Assembly: GCA_963693315.1 (NCBI GenBank)
Contig: CAVNZG010001024.1
Span: 1-64,000, forward strand
Origin: Diogma glabrata
Taxonomy: Eukaryota > Arthropoda > Insecta > Diptera > Cylindrotomidae
DNA: 64,000 nt
Direction of reading: 5' to 3'
In this document: positions 36,001 to 48,335 of the stretch, in pieces
Layout of the letters: every line of letters begins with the position of its first letter
How positions within the stretch are numbered: position 1 is the first letter of the stretch
Notes under the pieces: model-generated
The model's input: only the letters and a program-made list of their open reading frames with translations
Databases searched by the model: none
Told to the model about the DNA's origin: nothing
Program-made: the position numbers and the translations under genes

Positions 36001-36175
36001 AGTATTTTATAGACTGCATCACCAGAGTAACGCCGGCTGTCAATTTTCCGCTAAATTAGCACCACTCTTCGCAAAAGCTTTTGTTAAGACGAAAGTAGGA
36101 GGGGTTAATTATGTGTTAGAAAACGAATCTGGAAAGGAACTGGGTATGTTCCATGCAAAGGACATTCGTCAATAA
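32872..36175 (+). pseudogene. pol: Element B Pol: protease, RT, RNase H, integrase; one frameshift
   Basis: Open from 32872 in the -1 frame to gag. Protease motif D-S-G-A at 33208-33219. The frame closes at 33754-33756; a small deletion near 33730 shifts it, and RT resumes at once (SSPVVLVRKPNGKNRLC). RT has YPLPLIDGLL, VMPFGLCNAPQTM and active site Y-L-D-D at 34082-34093. RNase H (SCDGSSTGVGGVLYQ) follows, then the integrase zinc domain (HNDPLAAHGGMKK ... CEICKQ) and core: D at 35357, D at 35537, E at 35642, exactly 35 residues apart as in D,D-35-E. The C-terminus ends at TAA 36173-36175. Apart from the one frameshift all catalytic residues are intact. Confidence 0.92.
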
Positions 36176-36305
36176 TTTCAAAAGACGCTCCGAAAATAAG
36201 GTTTTTTTAATATTCATGATTCACTGCTAATATAAAAAAAAAACGTTATTCTGAAATGTATCTTCAGATTCATCAAAAGCTAATAAACTTTTGATGCATC
36301 TGCCC

Positions 36306-37978
36306 TGTAACGATTTGAAAATAGTAACTTGATCATACCTCATATACATCATATGGTTTTGTACTCGTTCGGTATATTTGTTTGATTTCTCTATATTTGT
36401 TCTATTTTGTTAAACGTCCTAATTTAAAAATAATTGGTTGTTGAACCTTGCCATCTAGACTGGTTATTCGACTAATGTAGAGGGGAAACTTGGAGAAACA
36501 AATGGTATAAAAAAAAGTATAAAACACCAACGGTTTGTTTTTTTTCGGATGGATTTTTTTTGTTGAGAGATTTTTGATCAGATTGATTATGAGAGTCAGT
36601 TGGCTAAGATTTGATTTTTTTCTTCTTAACTTAATGAGTGAACTATAACAATGTTTTTTTTGAGTAATGTTTCTAAAGTTCTGTGATAGTAAATATGAAA
36701 GTTCTGGAATAATAAAAATGATAGTTTTGTTGTGAGATGGTTGCATTGGTGATGACATTGTTCATGACTCAATAAAGATAGAAGTGATAGGATAATTTTG
36801 CTAATTTTGATAAACATTTATAAATATTTCTATTAAACATTTGCAACTAACATGTAATGTTCTTTTTATGTAAAAAAGGTTGAAAAGAAATGTGCCAAAA
36901 TGGATCTTTCAAATTTTGATAAACATTGACAAACATTTATGTTATAAATTTGCAAATACATAGCATGTTATGTTTTTTTGTTGTAAAAAAAAACAAGAAT
37001 CAGCAAGGATCTCTATTGTTCGTTATTTAACTGTGTGCCGAAAACAAAAGCTAGTAGAAATAATTAGAAGATTGTTGATAATAAAATCGAAATAAAACCA
37101 AAACCATAAAAGATGTCTGCTAAGGAAAATTTTGGGAAAGATACATTATCAGTGCTTTTCATGCATAAAATTATAAATTAAACATAACCGTGTTGGAATA
37201 CGGGATTCAATTGAAGGACGAATCAATCTATTGGATTCATCTGGTTTTGTTGGATCAAGATTCGTTTGATATTTTTGATAATTATTTAAAACCGAAACGT
37301 ATTTCATTAAATATTTAATTTTTGATTATATAATTTTTTTTTTATAGTTTAGAAAAATCTAGCCACATCCAACAAGCGCTTGCTGGGATTGGTATTAGGT
37401 GAGTTTTTTTGAAATTTACGTCTGTTAAGACAGTTATAAATTGATTTTTTTTGTTTTTTTTGTTATTTTGAAAGCAAATATTATATTTTTATATTTATTT
37501 ACATTAATTGAAATTTAAGTCTGTTAAGACAGTTATAAATTGATTTTTTTTTGTGTTATTTCGGATAGCAAATATTATATTTGTATATTTACTTACATTG
37601 AATAATTTTCAATTTGATTTTTACAAAACCTGTACTTTAAAATTATAATTTTTTTTGTTGATATCAAATATATTTTTTTTTATTGGTAATTTGGATTTAT
37701 TTTTTTTTTGCTCCTAATATAAATATTTTCTTTATTTGATGAAATTTTGGCACATAGATAAAATAGTTTAGATGTATAAATAAATCTTTTAAGAAGATGA
37801 TGTGAATGGTGAGCTTTTCATGATATCTGACTCGATGCTGCTATCTTTCTTTAAAGAAATTCGCACTTATATCAAACATTTTATTGGTACAGTCACTCAA
37901 CCTCTGGGAAAGTAGATCAAACCCTGCCAGCCGAGAAGCTTCCCGTATTAAGGTGCGATACCAGAGAGTACTGTTACA
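36306..37978 (+). repeat. Element B 3' LTR (1673 bp)
   Basis: Differs from the 5' LTR by a few bases (CCGTCTAG/CCATCTAG, TTTTGGATAG/TTTCGGATAG, AAGAGGATG/AAGAAGATG and a T-run length). The 130 bases between the pol stop and this LTR hold no env. Confidence 0.96.
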
Positions 37979-38035
37979 AGCTGGTGTTGGAAACCAACTT
38001 ATCAACCCCTCTATCGTATTCACTTAAACATTAAA
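37979..38035 (-). pseudogene. gag: MG gag, N-terminal remnant
   Basis: On the minus strand this short piece (IEGLISWFPTP) reads in frame into the gag segment at 28841 once element B and one copy of its AGCT duplication are removed. A stop lies just upstream near 38025, and unrelated repeat sequence begins by 38044, so MG is truncated or interrupted here. Confidence 0.7.
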
Positions 38036-38043
38036 TTAATTAA

Positions 38044-38170
38044 GAAAACAAATATAGGAAACGATTAGCGACTTCCTCAAGTTCAACACTTCTTATAAAT
38101 AATAAATATTAAAGAAAACAAATATAGGAAACGATTAGCGACTTCCTCAAGTTCAACACTTCTTGTAAAT
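38044..38170 (+). repeat. 70-bp tandem duplication at the left edge of element C
   Basis: GAAAACAAATATAGGAAACG and the next 35 bases (TTAGCGACTTCCTCAAG...) occur at 38044 and again at 38114, almost unchanged. The second copy runs into the repeat shared with 48008. Confidence 0.9.
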
Positions 38171-38457
38171 AATATTTATTTTCATATTACAAAATCCAAG
38201 AAGTAAAGTTTTTGTTTTGTTTCATTTTTGTTTTATAAAATTAAAAGAAAATTGTTAAGTCAAAATGAATTTATTTGTTAAATATTGTTAAACAAATAAC
38301 ATTTCTTATAACAATTTTTCTATATAAATTAAAGTAAATTTTAATATTAAGTGAAGTCAAATTTTTAGAGTTGAGTAGTTCAATTAAAGAGTTAAGTGAG
38401 TTGTGAGAATCGAGATCCCAAAGTTCGGCTAATCAGTTGGAAAAAATATGGTTAAAA
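38132..38457 (+). repeat. Element C left direct repeat (LTR-like)
   Basis: Nearly identical to 48008-48335. Downstream is AT-rich leader-like sequence to 39048 with no gene. Confidence 0.85.
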
Positions 38458-39048
38458 ATTATATGTGGAGTGTTAAGCGAAAATCTAATCGGAAAGATAT
38501 ATAGAATAGTGGAAACAATTATATTTCCATAGTAAATTAAAAATCATTTCAGTTACTAAATAAAATAATACATGAATATTAATAAATAAATAAAATGTGT
38601 ATGAAAAATTTATGTCAAACCAGTTATAGTGTATTATAGTGTATAATTGTTGTAAACTATCTTATAAACTATCTTATAATCTATAAATAAAACTACAATT
38701 TCCAATTAATAAATTATAAATTAATCCACTGAAACAGTAAGTTAAGTTGAATTGTGTTTATATCTAACGATACACTCTAAAATTAAATCATATTCATAAA
38801 AATAAAAAATATTAGAAAATAAGTCTCTGAACTTTGATTATGTACTAAACATCGTAAGGCACAACATAATCTGACGCAATTGATAGTCCTACGGAATTAG
38901 GACTATTAAATAAAAATATAATTTAAAATTTTTTTTAAAAAACTATAAATAATAAAAACATTTCAATTATTAAAAGAACAATAACAGTGAATCACGAATA
39001 AATCATAAAAAAAATTCCAGTTACTAAAAAAAAAAAAACCAGTGTGAT

Positions 39049-39264
39049 ATGTTAAGAAGCCCTACAGCCGAAAGAAAAAATACAACATCATCAACATCAA
39101 CAGCAGCAACAACCACAACAACAAAAGCTACACCAGCTTCAACAAACAACGTCAACAGCAACAGCTTCAGTTCCAGCTCCAGCAACATCGAGTTTATTTC
39201 AACCATAAAAAATTCATCTACAACCGGAAAAAGAGTGAGTCACATTGAAAAATTATATCATTAG
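39049..39264 (+). CDS. Small Ser/Thr-rich ORF of unknown function
   Basis: 71 codons from ATG 39049 to TAG 39262-39264. Composition is dominated by Thr, Ser, Ala and Asn from ACA/CAA/AGC-type triplets, so it may be a low-complexity leader segment rather than a protein. GAGTGAGTCA at 39232-39241 inside it looks like a 5' splice site, matched by a similar site in the leader of element A. No domain recognised. Confidence 0.25.
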   Translation: MLRSPTAERKNTTSSTSTAATTTTTKATPASTNNVNSNSFSSSSSNIEFISTIKNSSTTGKRVSHIEKLYH

Positions 39265-40781
39265 TTCTAAGTTAAGTTGATTTTAGAAATTTTCCTAAGA
39301 TAGACATTGGGCGATATGTATAAAAACTAGTAAACACTAGTTAAACTTTACTACCTAGTTTAATACAAAATTGCTAGTATAGTAAAAAATTGGTTTGAGT
39401 ATGAACTAAACTAGGAGGATAGTATTAAAAAACATCGCACTAGGTTGTTGCTATGGCGTTCACTAGGAATTTAAATAACAAACTTTTTTGAGTTGTGAAA
39501 TAAATAGCTTATTTGTTATATATCTTCGTATATATTTCCAGTTTATTTATTTATTTAGTAAATTTGGAGAATTTTATGTTAATAATTATAAGAAGAAGTT
39601 CAATATTAAAATATTCATTTTATTTTATATTTTTGTGTTTGTTTACATGGAAGTTGTTTTATTGAAGAAAAAAAATCTTTATTCAGAACCCGTATTTAAG
39701 TAATAATTTCTTCTAAAACTTCGAAACCTTTTATGTTTGATCTTTCATTAGTCAGACATGCAAGAATAAAGATGCAGCCCAATTTCTTTTCAGAACAATT
39801 GGCGATAGACTATTTGTCATAAGTGCTTTGAAGGTTTTTGTAGATTTGAAACGTAATCTTTCGTAGATTGCTTTCAGCTATCAGATGGCAATTTGTGTAT
39901 TGTTTTTGAGATTTTCCTATACGTTTTTCCAATGTTTTTGGGGTGTAAAATGAACTGGTTGAATTCGTTGGCGTACCTCTTATTATTAGTCGTGGGCATG
40001 CCGTGAATCGGTTTTATTACGTTTCTGATTTGGAACTGCGGCTTACACAGTCTTTTATTTTTGCAATGAATCATTGGTTCCACCGCTCAAGCAACACTCT
40101 GTTTTGTCTTATTTAATGAGCTTATTACAAATGTGTGATAATCGAAGGCGCTCCTCTTACTAGCGATGGTATGCCTTGGCGATGGGTATATCGAATTATG
40201 CTAGAAATATTTGTTTTGATAAATTGACGCCTCGTGGCTTGGTGCAACAGGTTTCCGGGGGTATAACCTAATGTGTGTTAACTAAATCGTTGAAATCACT
40301 AATAACTGTTGAATACAAGACTTGCTCCTGTGTTTTAGAACTACATGTTATTCTTGCAAATAACATGTAGTTCTCAGCATTAATATTTATATCTGGATTA
40401 ATTTGTCTTCATTACAATTAAGCTATAAGGAAATACTATTGTTAGTTTTTGTATTTTTACTGTTATAAGTTGGTATCCGGCTTTTATTTCTGTTGCTATA
40501 GATTATGTTAAAGACACAAGGGGATTTAAAGCTCTAAAATTAGCAAAAGACGTTTCTTTAGGCTGGTAGGGTTAGAATGACAGTGTTGAGAACGATAAAC
40601 GGAAAGGACTTTTGCTTTTTAAGAGCTATGCTTTTGAAAACAATTTAGAGCTTCTCAAGTGCGAAAACTTAAAAATTTGGATGCCAGACTGATAATGATA
40701 ATTGAATAATTCTAGTCAAAGTACGTTAGACGAGCCAATACCACCTACCCTTTCAATAACATTGACATGGGCCAAAAATGT

Positions 40782-40833
40782 GGGTTAGAAAATAATCCTA
40801 CAAAAATAGAAGTGATTCTTTTTACCAGGAAAC
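40782..40833 (+). pseudogene. Tiny fragment resembling a LINE reverse transcriptase
   Basis: In one frame this reads GLENNPTKIEVILFTRK, close to the NPSKTELVLFTR-type block found after the active site of I/R1/Jockey-type RTs. Stops surround it and neighbouring frames show little else. It may be a relic of a LINE or of chance. Confidence 0.3.
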
Positions 40834-41583
40834 TGGTAAAATATTGGCTCCATTGCTCTGGAGGGAAGTGATCTTGCACTTTCTGCAGAACTAGCAAAAA
40901 ATATTACAAAATTGCTTTCTCCAAACTATGAGAATTACTCCATCAGAAAACAATTACGGTAGGTTTTATGAATAATTCTTGCTGTTAAGTCTGTCACAAA
41001 TTTGAAATTTTTTCTTAGATGACAAACGTCTTCATTTTGCATATTTTTTATGTGACAATTTTGACTTAAAATTGTTACGTAAATCACTTCTTATTGGCAT
41101 GGGTCGCGTTAAACCTTGATCCGTCTCATTTGCTAATCATTTTGCACGTTCTGCATTCCGCCGACACTTGAACGATTATTTAAAAGCCAAAGTGTATAGG
41201 CACATAAAATTTGGAAAAAAAACGTGCAAAGTACATTGAACCAAAAGTAAGAAGCATCATGAACGAACAACAAGTCTGTAAGTGAAACCATTCGTTATAG
41301 GTATTGCATCTCATTGATTCCGAGTTATTAATATTAATTACTTTACTCTGAAGATTGGGTTGATTCTGCTTCAGTTATTTCAAGAAGAGTAAATTACTAT
41401 GTCTTAAAAGTTTACTATTTCTAAAGGTGTCTAAAATTTACTGTTCCTTCACTCGGTTTACGCAATTTGTAAACTTTACATGCACGAAAACATATTTCAT
41501 CTTCCAAATCAGAATAAAAAAAACCAATAAATTCAATACATCTGTCTTGTTTTCGAATTCATATCACATCTCAAAAAGAAAAA

Positions 41584-42954
<1,371 letters not shown>

Positions 42955-43263
42955 AAATTAACAACCTAGTAATATTTTTAGTGTGGTAAATAAGACACTA
43001 GGTTTGATTATAGTATATACCAGCATAGATCCAGCAAACTTAGGTTTTTATGCATACCAAACATAGCAAACACTCAAAAACAAAACAGTTCGATGTTTTT
43101 TTTTAGCAAGCTAGTAAAGTAAAGTTTAGAATACTTTTTTATGCATACGAAAGCTAGTAAACACTTAAAAAACCTAGTTACTAGGTTTTATACATATGGC
43201 CCATTCTCTTTAAAATATAATTTTATTAAATAAGAATTAAGTTTAAAAAAAAAAATTATTAAA

Positions 43264-44170
43264 ATGGTACTCGCAGAAATTTATAACGAAATTATAAATA
43301 AATTGACTCGCGAAAAGTTTATACTTCGTGTGGAAGCAGAATCGCTTATTAGAGAATTCGCGTTACGGGTTGACGACCACACCAAATTTCTAGAGAAAGA
43401 TGCCGATTATTTCTCAATCCAAAGGGCAACATTTCAGTTAGAGATAGAGAAACACAGGGATGAAAATAAAGTGCTAAAACAGAGAACGGAACACCAGCAA
43501 AATCAAGTCAGACAACTACAGCAAAAAATAGACTTAGACAGTGATAAAAAAAAAACGAGATTAGTATTTTGGTCATTTCAAATGATCAATTAAAACACTC
43601 GTCCAAGGAACTAGCGGACAATTTAGTTAAGGCAAAACTAGAAATTAAGAAAAAAGAAATTGAAAATAGAGAACTGCTAACATTCAATAAAGAGGTAGAA
43701 ACACAACTTACGGACCTTAAAGCGGCACACTCAACTTTAAATAACGTGTTACAGCTAACTAGACAGGAACTGACCGAAACCAAACTTAAAATAAAATCTT
43801 ACGAAGAAAATTCCCATGGTAAAAATATATTAATAGAAAATCTTAATCAAATGATTCCTAACATGACTAAACAAAGCCAACTCAAACCATACACCAACAC
43901 AACATCGACAACTCCCGACGACTCACTCCACTATACAGAACAACATAATCTGGCAAGACATAATAATATTGAATATGTACCTAAAACTCAAGATATCGGT
44001 CAAAATAATTTTACAGCAACTCAAAAATTAAAATTATCGTATGCTGAAACTCTTAAGGAAAACATTTTATCCAATCATAATGAAAGTTATCATTTCAATT
44101 TAAGTAACACAGCAGCAGCAAATAATAAAAATTCTCTTAAAAATAAAATCACATCTTCAAATAGTAACAA
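43264..44170 (+). pseudogene. Element C coiled-coil protein, N-terminal half
   Basis: ATG 43264 begins a heptad-rich helix protein (VEAESLIREFALRVDDHTKF ... EHQQNQVRQLQQKIDLD). A run of ten A near 43548 causes a frameshift; the next frame (readable from about 43551) continues the coiled coil (SSKELADNLVKAKLEIKKKE) and then a polar Asn/Thr/Ser-rich part (NTTSTTPDDS). It breaks off where the fold-back element begins at 44171. No catalytic motif. The layout repeats that of the element A protein: coiled coil, then a basic/polar part, then a hydrophobic end. Confidence 0.6.
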
Positions 44171-46607
44171 TAGGCCAGGAAAAATAGTATTTTAACAACA
44201 AAAAAATTCGTTACAGCAAACTGACAGCGGGATATTGTAGAACATGATATTGTAAAAGAGGGAAACATAAATCGAACCAGCAGCTGCTATCCGGGGAAGA
44301 ATGGGGAGGGTTTTTAGGGGTTGAAAAGGGTTTTTCGTGATTTCTGGCTAAACCGTGCATTCTATCAAAAAGAGTTATATGTAAAAGTTGTAGGGAATAA
44401 AAAGATCTACACTTTTTGTACGGACCATTTTTACCCTCACCTCAACATTTTTCGAAAAAATGCGAAAACCCGATTTTTTTCTTTTTTCTTGTTTTCTTTG
44501 ACAAAAAAAATTTTATGAAGTTCAAATTTTGGAAAAAGATACCTCCATTTATTGCAAAAAGGCAACAATTTTTTTAGGAGGGAAATATTTAGACGCTGTT
44601 GTTAAAATTAATTTTTTTGAAAAAAAAAACCAAATTTTTAACTGCGATTCCTCTTAAAACTACGCCTCATAAAGAGTTCAGTTTTGACTCATTTACTCGT
44701 TCTTACGTCTATTTTTAATAAGTGGTAAAAAAATGGTACACTGTTATGGAAAAAAGGCGGGAAAATTGAAAAAACCGAGAAAATCGCTTTTTTTCGTGGT
44801 AATTTGCATATTTATCGTTGAATAATTGAAACCAATTAATAAAATCATATTATTTTTTTTATTATTACGTAAACAACGATCATTCGGAAATACATTTATG
44901 AATAATTAGATGCTTTCGTTTTCGAACTTGATAAAAATTGTTCGAAGAAATAATCAACAATTAGAATTTCAGTCGTACTAAAAATCTTAAAAATTAAATA
45001 TCTCAAGAACACGAATATTAGCCTCTTTGTAAATTTGTAATATTTTAGAGTAAGGATAGAACTGATTTTACAAAAAAAAATAAATTAAATTTCAATTGAT
45101 CTTCAACCCAAGCGCCAACTTTAAAAAAGTTTTTTAATATTTTAATTTAAAAATTAATTACAAAAACCATTAATTATTTTTTTTTTTCAAACGATTAACT
45201 AATCACCTACAAAAAAAAAAAAAGTTTGATAAAATTGGTAAAGCCATTCTTGAGCAATTTGATTTCGAATGTACATGGGATTGGCAGAATTTTCATTTTT
45301 CTATAATATTTAATGCTTATTTTAGTTTATAATATATGATAATTAATATATGATATATTTTAATTTAATATGAATTTTTTATTGGAAAGGAAAATTCACT
45401 ATCTATATGATAAATTTCAGCAAAATCTGCAACTGGCATATTTTTGCTAACAAATATTCGAATTGGTTTTTATCGTCGAACAAAACGTCTGTCTGTAATT
45501 TGAGTATGTTTTGGGTAAAATATTAAACCTTCAGAAAACCCAAAAAAAGCTTATTTAGTACCTTCTTTAAACCTCATTTAGTACCTTCTAAACCCAAAAT
45601 AAGTTTAATAGAATCAGTAAACTTGGGTTTAGTGTATGGCACAAAGTACAAAAAAAATCAACCTATATTCAAATGTGTTTTTTTCTCAAAAACAAAAAAT
45701 AACAATTGTCCTTATAGGTTTAGTATGTTTTAAGTAAATAACAAATCCGTAAAATATAAAAAACATGAAAGAAAACTAAAAGGTACTTTTTGAGATCGCC
45801 ATGTTTGAAGAATAAAATTTACTTTTTCGTTACCTAAATAAACTAAAAGTAACGAAAGCATATAATTATTCATTAATTTATTTCCAAATGATCGTCGTGT
45901 ACGTTTATCATAAAATATTTAAATGATTTTATTAATTAATAACGATTATTCAACGATAAATATGCAAATTACCACGAAAAAAAGCGATTTTCTCGGTTTT
46001 TTCAATTTTCCCGCCTTTTTTCCATAACAGTGTACCATTTTTTTACCACTTATTAAAAATAGACGTAAGAACAAGTAAATAAAGTCAAAACTGAACTCTT
46101 TATGAGGCGTAGTTTTAAGAGGAATCGCAGTTAAAAATTTGTTTTTTTTTTCAAAAAAATTAATTTTAACAACAACGTCTAAATATTTCCCTCCGAAAAA
46201 ATTGCTGCCTTTTTGCAATAAATGGAGGTATCTTTTTCCAACGTTTGAACTTCATAAAATTTTTTTTGACAAAGAAAACAAGAAAAAAGAAAAAAATCGG
46301 TTTTTCGCATTTTTTTCGAAAAATGTTGAGGTGAGGGTAAAAATGGTCCGTACAAAAAGTGTAGATCTTTTTATTCCCTACAACTTTTACATATAACTCT
46401 TTTTGATAGGATGCACGGTTTAGCCAGAAATCACGAAAAACCCTTTTCAACCCCTAAAAACCCTCCCCATTCTCCCCCGGATAGCAGCTGCTGGTTCGAT
46501 TTATGTTTCCCTCTTTTACAATATCGTGTTCTACAATATCCCACTGTCAGTTTGCTGTATCGAATTATTTTTTTTTTCTAATTTTTTCTCCTATTATTAC
46601 TGGCCTA
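44171..46607. mobile_element. Fold-back transposon with about 750-bp inverted arms
   Basis: Left arm 44171-44920 and right arm 45851-46607 are inverted copies. The outer ends are TAGGCCAG and CTGGCCTA, followed by ACAGCAAACTGACAG on each side. The 0.9-kb centre is AT-rich with no gene. Short ORFs read from the arms occur in both arms because of the symmetry and are not taken as genes. A TA target duplication is possible but not proven. Non-autonomous; inserted into the element C coding region. Confidence 0.75.
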
Positions 46608-47564
46608 AATACATTTAAAGCAAATGACCGATCAAAACACAAAAAATTAGAGTTAAATAAATCATATATAAACTTAAACTCAAATTGTATTCTAAACAAC
46701 AAATTTAACAAAATTCAAAAAAATAGTAAAACTACATTGTCTACTAGTACAAATCTGAAAAATGACTATGCACCTTCAGACAGTTTTATAATACTAAATC
46801 CTCAAATTCCAGTATTGCTTAAAAAACAAAACGATTCGCAAATAAAAAATGAAAATTTAAACCCAAAATCATTGTCAAATATTAAAAAATTAGTGATTCC
46901 CAACAACAAAATCAATAGAAGAAAAAAAGATTTTCAACAAAGTAATGCAAAATGCAGCCAAAGAAAAAAAGAAAATTGTACTGTTAAAACCATTAAATCT
47001 AACAGTTCTAAAATTCCATTGATTAACTGTAAATTGAAGGATGAAGACCTTTGCCGAACAACGAGAGGTATGTCTCAGCCTCAACCAATATGTATTCCGA
47101 ACCGATCACATCATTCGCGTCCACTTAATTCTTTTATAAACAATCACACCTCAAATTAGCATCGCGTTATTTCATCTAAAGGTATAGGAAACTTATTTAA
47201 ATCATTTACATGTTTATTACTAATTATTTCTAATGTTAGCTGTCATGACTCTAGAAATATTTTAAAAACCGATAATTATTTTTCTAAGCAGTCGCGCAAT
47301 CGTTATAAAAGCAATACATTGGTATCAATTAACTGGTTTAAATCAATATATTATGCATTAGGAGTCACACTATCGTCTAGGTTAAAATGGAAGTTTTGGC
47401 ATAACATAATTTCAAATGTTTTCGCAAACACTATTTATAAATACGTTCAATTAAAAACGAATCGTTTATTAACAAATCTTAAGAAAAATGAAATAAGTAC
47501 TGACTCGAAAGCAGACAAGTATCATGATGAAATTCTTAAAATTTTCAAATTTTTCTTCATATAA
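46608..47564 (+). pseudogene. Element C coiled-coil protein, C-terminal half
   Basis: Open in one frame from within the fold-back edge, with a single in-frame TAG at 47157-47159. The first part is basic and polar (Lys, Asn, Ser-rich; SNIKKLVIPNNKINRRKKDF). After the stop come a hydrophobic stretch (FTCLLLIISNVSC near 47205) and a Trp/Tyr-rich C-terminus (INWFKSIYYALG, KWKFWHNIISNVFA). It parallels the hydrophobic C-terminus of the element A protein. Function unknown. Confidence 0.5.
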
Positions 47565-48007
47565 TATTCCATTAAAATAAGCCGAATTTTATAGTTTAAA
47601 AATTTAATTATATCAAAATACAAACAATTATTTATTAAGTCAAATAAAAAAAAAACAATCAAAATAATGTTAACACAAAACAAGAAGCGTGCGAGCAAAA
47701 TGCAACACTACAACATTAAAATATAAACAAAATCTTACTTTACTAAATCATATACAAATTTACATACATATATCAAAACAAAACAAAGATAGTAAGGTTT
47801 GATCATAAACCATCTTTATAATTTAATTGAAACCAAATATTAAAAAAAAAAGTAATAACAACAAAAACATAATTTAATTATCGTAAAATTATTGTAAATA
47901 GTAACTCATATTTCTAATTTTTTCTTTTCTCAATACAAATTTTCTTTGCATAATTATAATAATAAAACATATTAAATTTCAAAATTCCCATAATATAAAA
48001 GTTAGGG
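47565..48007 (+). other. Element C 3' untranslated region
   Basis: AT-rich, no gene. Ends with the purine-rich AAAAGTTAGGG directly before the right direct repeat. Confidence 0.5.
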
Positions 48008-48335
48008 CGATTAGCGACTTCCTCAAGTTCAACACTTCTTGTTATAATAATATTTATTTTCATATTACAAAATCCAAGAAGTAAAGTTTTTGTTTTGTTT
48101 CATTTTTGTTTTATAAAATTAAAAGAAAATTGTTAAGTCAAAATGAATTTATTTGTTAAATATTGTTAAACAAATAACATTTCTTATAACAATTTTTCTA
48201 TATAAATTAAAGTAAATTTTAATATTAAGTGAAGTCAAATTTTTAGAGTTGAGTAGTTCAATTAAAGAGTTAAGTGAGTTGTGAGAATCGAGATCCAAAA
48301 GTTCGGCTAATCAGTTGGAAAAAATATGGTTAAAA
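48008..48335 (+). repeat. Element C right direct repeat (LTR-like)
   Basis: About 328 bp, differing from 38132-38457 by very few bases. Confidence 0.85.

Larger units (their letters stand above)
28842..37978 (+). mobile_element. Element B: young Osvaldo/Ulysses-like LTR retrotransposon
   Basis: LTRs 28842-30515 and 36306-37978 begin TGTAACGATTTG and end GTACTGTTACA. The target duplication AGCT is at 28838-28841 and 37979-37982. The PBS resembles the complement of tRNA-Lys(UUU), Gag has two zinc knuckles, and Pol is in a -1 frame relative to Gag. Very long LTRs with a tRNA-Lys primer are known for Osvaldo and Ulysses. There is no env after pol. Only a handful of LTR differences were noticed over 1.67 kb, so it inserted recently, into the gag of MG. 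Confidence 0.9.
13440..38035 (-). mobile_element. MG: minus-strand Ty3/gypsy element, split into three pieces
   Basis: Read on the minus strand: gag N-part (38035-37979), gag/CCHC/protease (28841-27447), then RT, RNase H and integrase (17249-14354), then a probable LTR. Coding meets coding exactly at the edges of two LTR insertions: element B at TSD AGCT and element A at TSD CTGC. This proves MG was there first. The copy has several stops and frameshifts and a mutated RT active site. The 5' LTR is not seen; the right end stops near 38035, where another repeat begins. The clade was not assigned; the pol resembles Mag/CsRn1-type gypsy elements only in general. Confidence 0.85.

Noticed and set aside
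37985..38030. TGTTGGAAACC as the start of an LTR similar to element A (TGTTGTAAACC)
   Set aside because: On the minus strand it is coding sequence of MG gag that rejoins 28841 across element B.
39874..40083. 69-codon minus-strand ORF inside the TIR element
   Set aside because: No transposase motif recognised, and both strands around it look decayed.
46166..46450. 94-codon minus-strand ORF, with a counterpart at 44321-44518 on the plus strand
   Set aside because: Both lie in the inverted arms of the fold-back element; conservation reflects the arm duplication, and one copy is shorter by frameshift.
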